NCBI RefSeq assembly: GCF_903903185.1
Contig: NZ_CAIUXT010000201.1
Coordinates: 1 to 64,000 of the forward strand
Direction of reading: 5' to 3'
DNA length: 64,000 nucleotides
DNA from: an uncultured Rhodoblastus sp.
Lineage (GTDB): Bacteria; Pseudomonadota; Alphaproteobacteria; Rhizobiales; Beijerinckiaceae
This document shows positions 63,735 to 64,000 of the stretch, one piece after another (the first letter of the stretch is position 1; every line of letters begins with the position of its first letter). The position numbers and the translations under genes were made by a program. Under the pieces are notes generated by a model. That model searched no databases, was not told the origin of the DNA, and saw nothing but the letters and a program-made list of their open reading frames with translations.

Positions 63735-64000
63735 ATGAACCTCACCGAATTCCGCCTTGAGACCGACGCCGACGGCATTGCCCTCGTGACCTGGGACGTT
63801 CCCGGCAAGAGCATGAATCTGATCGACTTCCCGATGATGATTGAACTGGAGCAGATCGTCGACGCGACGACCGCCGACGCGCAGGTCAAGGGCGTCGTGC
63901 TCGCCTCCGGCAAGGAGCATTTTTCCGGCGGCGCCGACCTGACCATGCTGGAGGCTGCGGGCCGCGCCTTGCGCGAAGCGTCCAAACGCGACGGCGCGGA
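63735..64000 (+). CDS. fadJ: FadJ-type multifunctional enoyl-CoA hydratase/3-hydroxyacyl-CoA dehydrogenase, 5' part
   Basis: Only the first ~88 codons are present; the gene runs off the right edge. [24 protein letters not shown] opens the crotonase domain, and the oxyanion-hole motif [13 protein letters not shown] is seen. GGGAG lies upstream of ATG 63735. The three-gene context makes the multifunctional FadJ type more likely than a single hydratase, but the second domain cannot be checked. Confidence 0.82.
   Translation, partial: MNLTEFRLETDADGIALVTWDVPGKSMNLIDFPMMIELEQIVDATTADAQVKGVVLASGKEHFSGGADLTMLEAAGRALREASKRDGA

Overview
The window is high-GC DNA from an alphaproteobacterium, most likely a purple non-sulfur phototroph close to Rhodoblastus / Rhodopseudomonas acidophila (Hyphomicrobiales). 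The best evidence is an LH2 antenna operon (pucB-pucA-pucC, 24910-27058) whose alpha subunit carries H31 and the Y44/W45 pair of B800-850 complexes, with a perfect PpsR/CrtJ palindrome upstream. A ChrR-type anti-sigma factor, a 13-cysteine copper storage protein of the Methylosinus Csp1 type and Rhizobiales-style intergenic palindromes agree with this.

Layout. 0-2 kb: left edge of an IS630-family transposase, then a copper pair (CusF-like protein and Csp1-like store, both with twin-arginine signals). 1.2-8.2 kb: a membrane-lipid / singlet-oxygen locus: DUF1295 protein, a translationally coupled four-gene operon (FAD amine oxidase, DUF1365, cyclopropane-synthase-like methyltransferase, DUF2177), a His/Arg-repeat exported protein, and rpoE-chrR. 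The rpoE gene and the four-gene operon share the promoter motif TGAACC-N16-CGTAA. 8.5-12.8 kb: RND efflux adaptor and pump. 12.8-24.3 kb: radical SAM enzyme, cupin, transglutaminase, a binding-protein/hybrid-kinase pair, a GNAT enzyme, a second orphan hybrid kinase and a stress-type protein of unknown role, with several gene-poor stretches. 24.7-27.3 kb: the puc operon, with an 18-bp tandem repeat between pucA and pucC.

27.3-35.3 kb is a conserved housekeeping run: tRNA-Arg, rpmH, rnpA, yidC, engB, argB, a HAD nucleotidase, dapD, a small membrane protein, dapE. 35.4-44.9 kb mixes housekeeping genes (SDR, rpiA, gor, SRAP, PhzF-like, pssA-psd, slyX) with two strikingly AT-rich, probably acquired genes (an XRE-type protein at 35427 and an AlbA_2-domain protein at 43920). 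44.9-53.7 kb, all minus strand: ileS-lspA, a pentapeptide-repeat exported protein, two M16 peptidases, mutL. 54.0-57.6 kb: three-subunit proton-translocating transhydrogenase and an aa3 oxidase subunit IV. 57.7-60.2 kb: a UbiB/ABC1 kinase-like protein and an alpha/beta hydrolase. 60.5 kb to the end: a beta-oxidation operon (acyl-CoA dehydrogenase, thiolase, start of a FadJ-type enzyme).

How it works together. The most coherent system is the light/oxygen theme: antenna genes under probable PpsR control, and a sigma-E/ChrR switch that appears to drive both itself and an operon acting on unsaturated phospholipid acyl chains, the expected targets of singlet oxygen made by bacteriochlorophyll. I saw no CRISPR array, prophage, rRNA or recognisable riboswitch.
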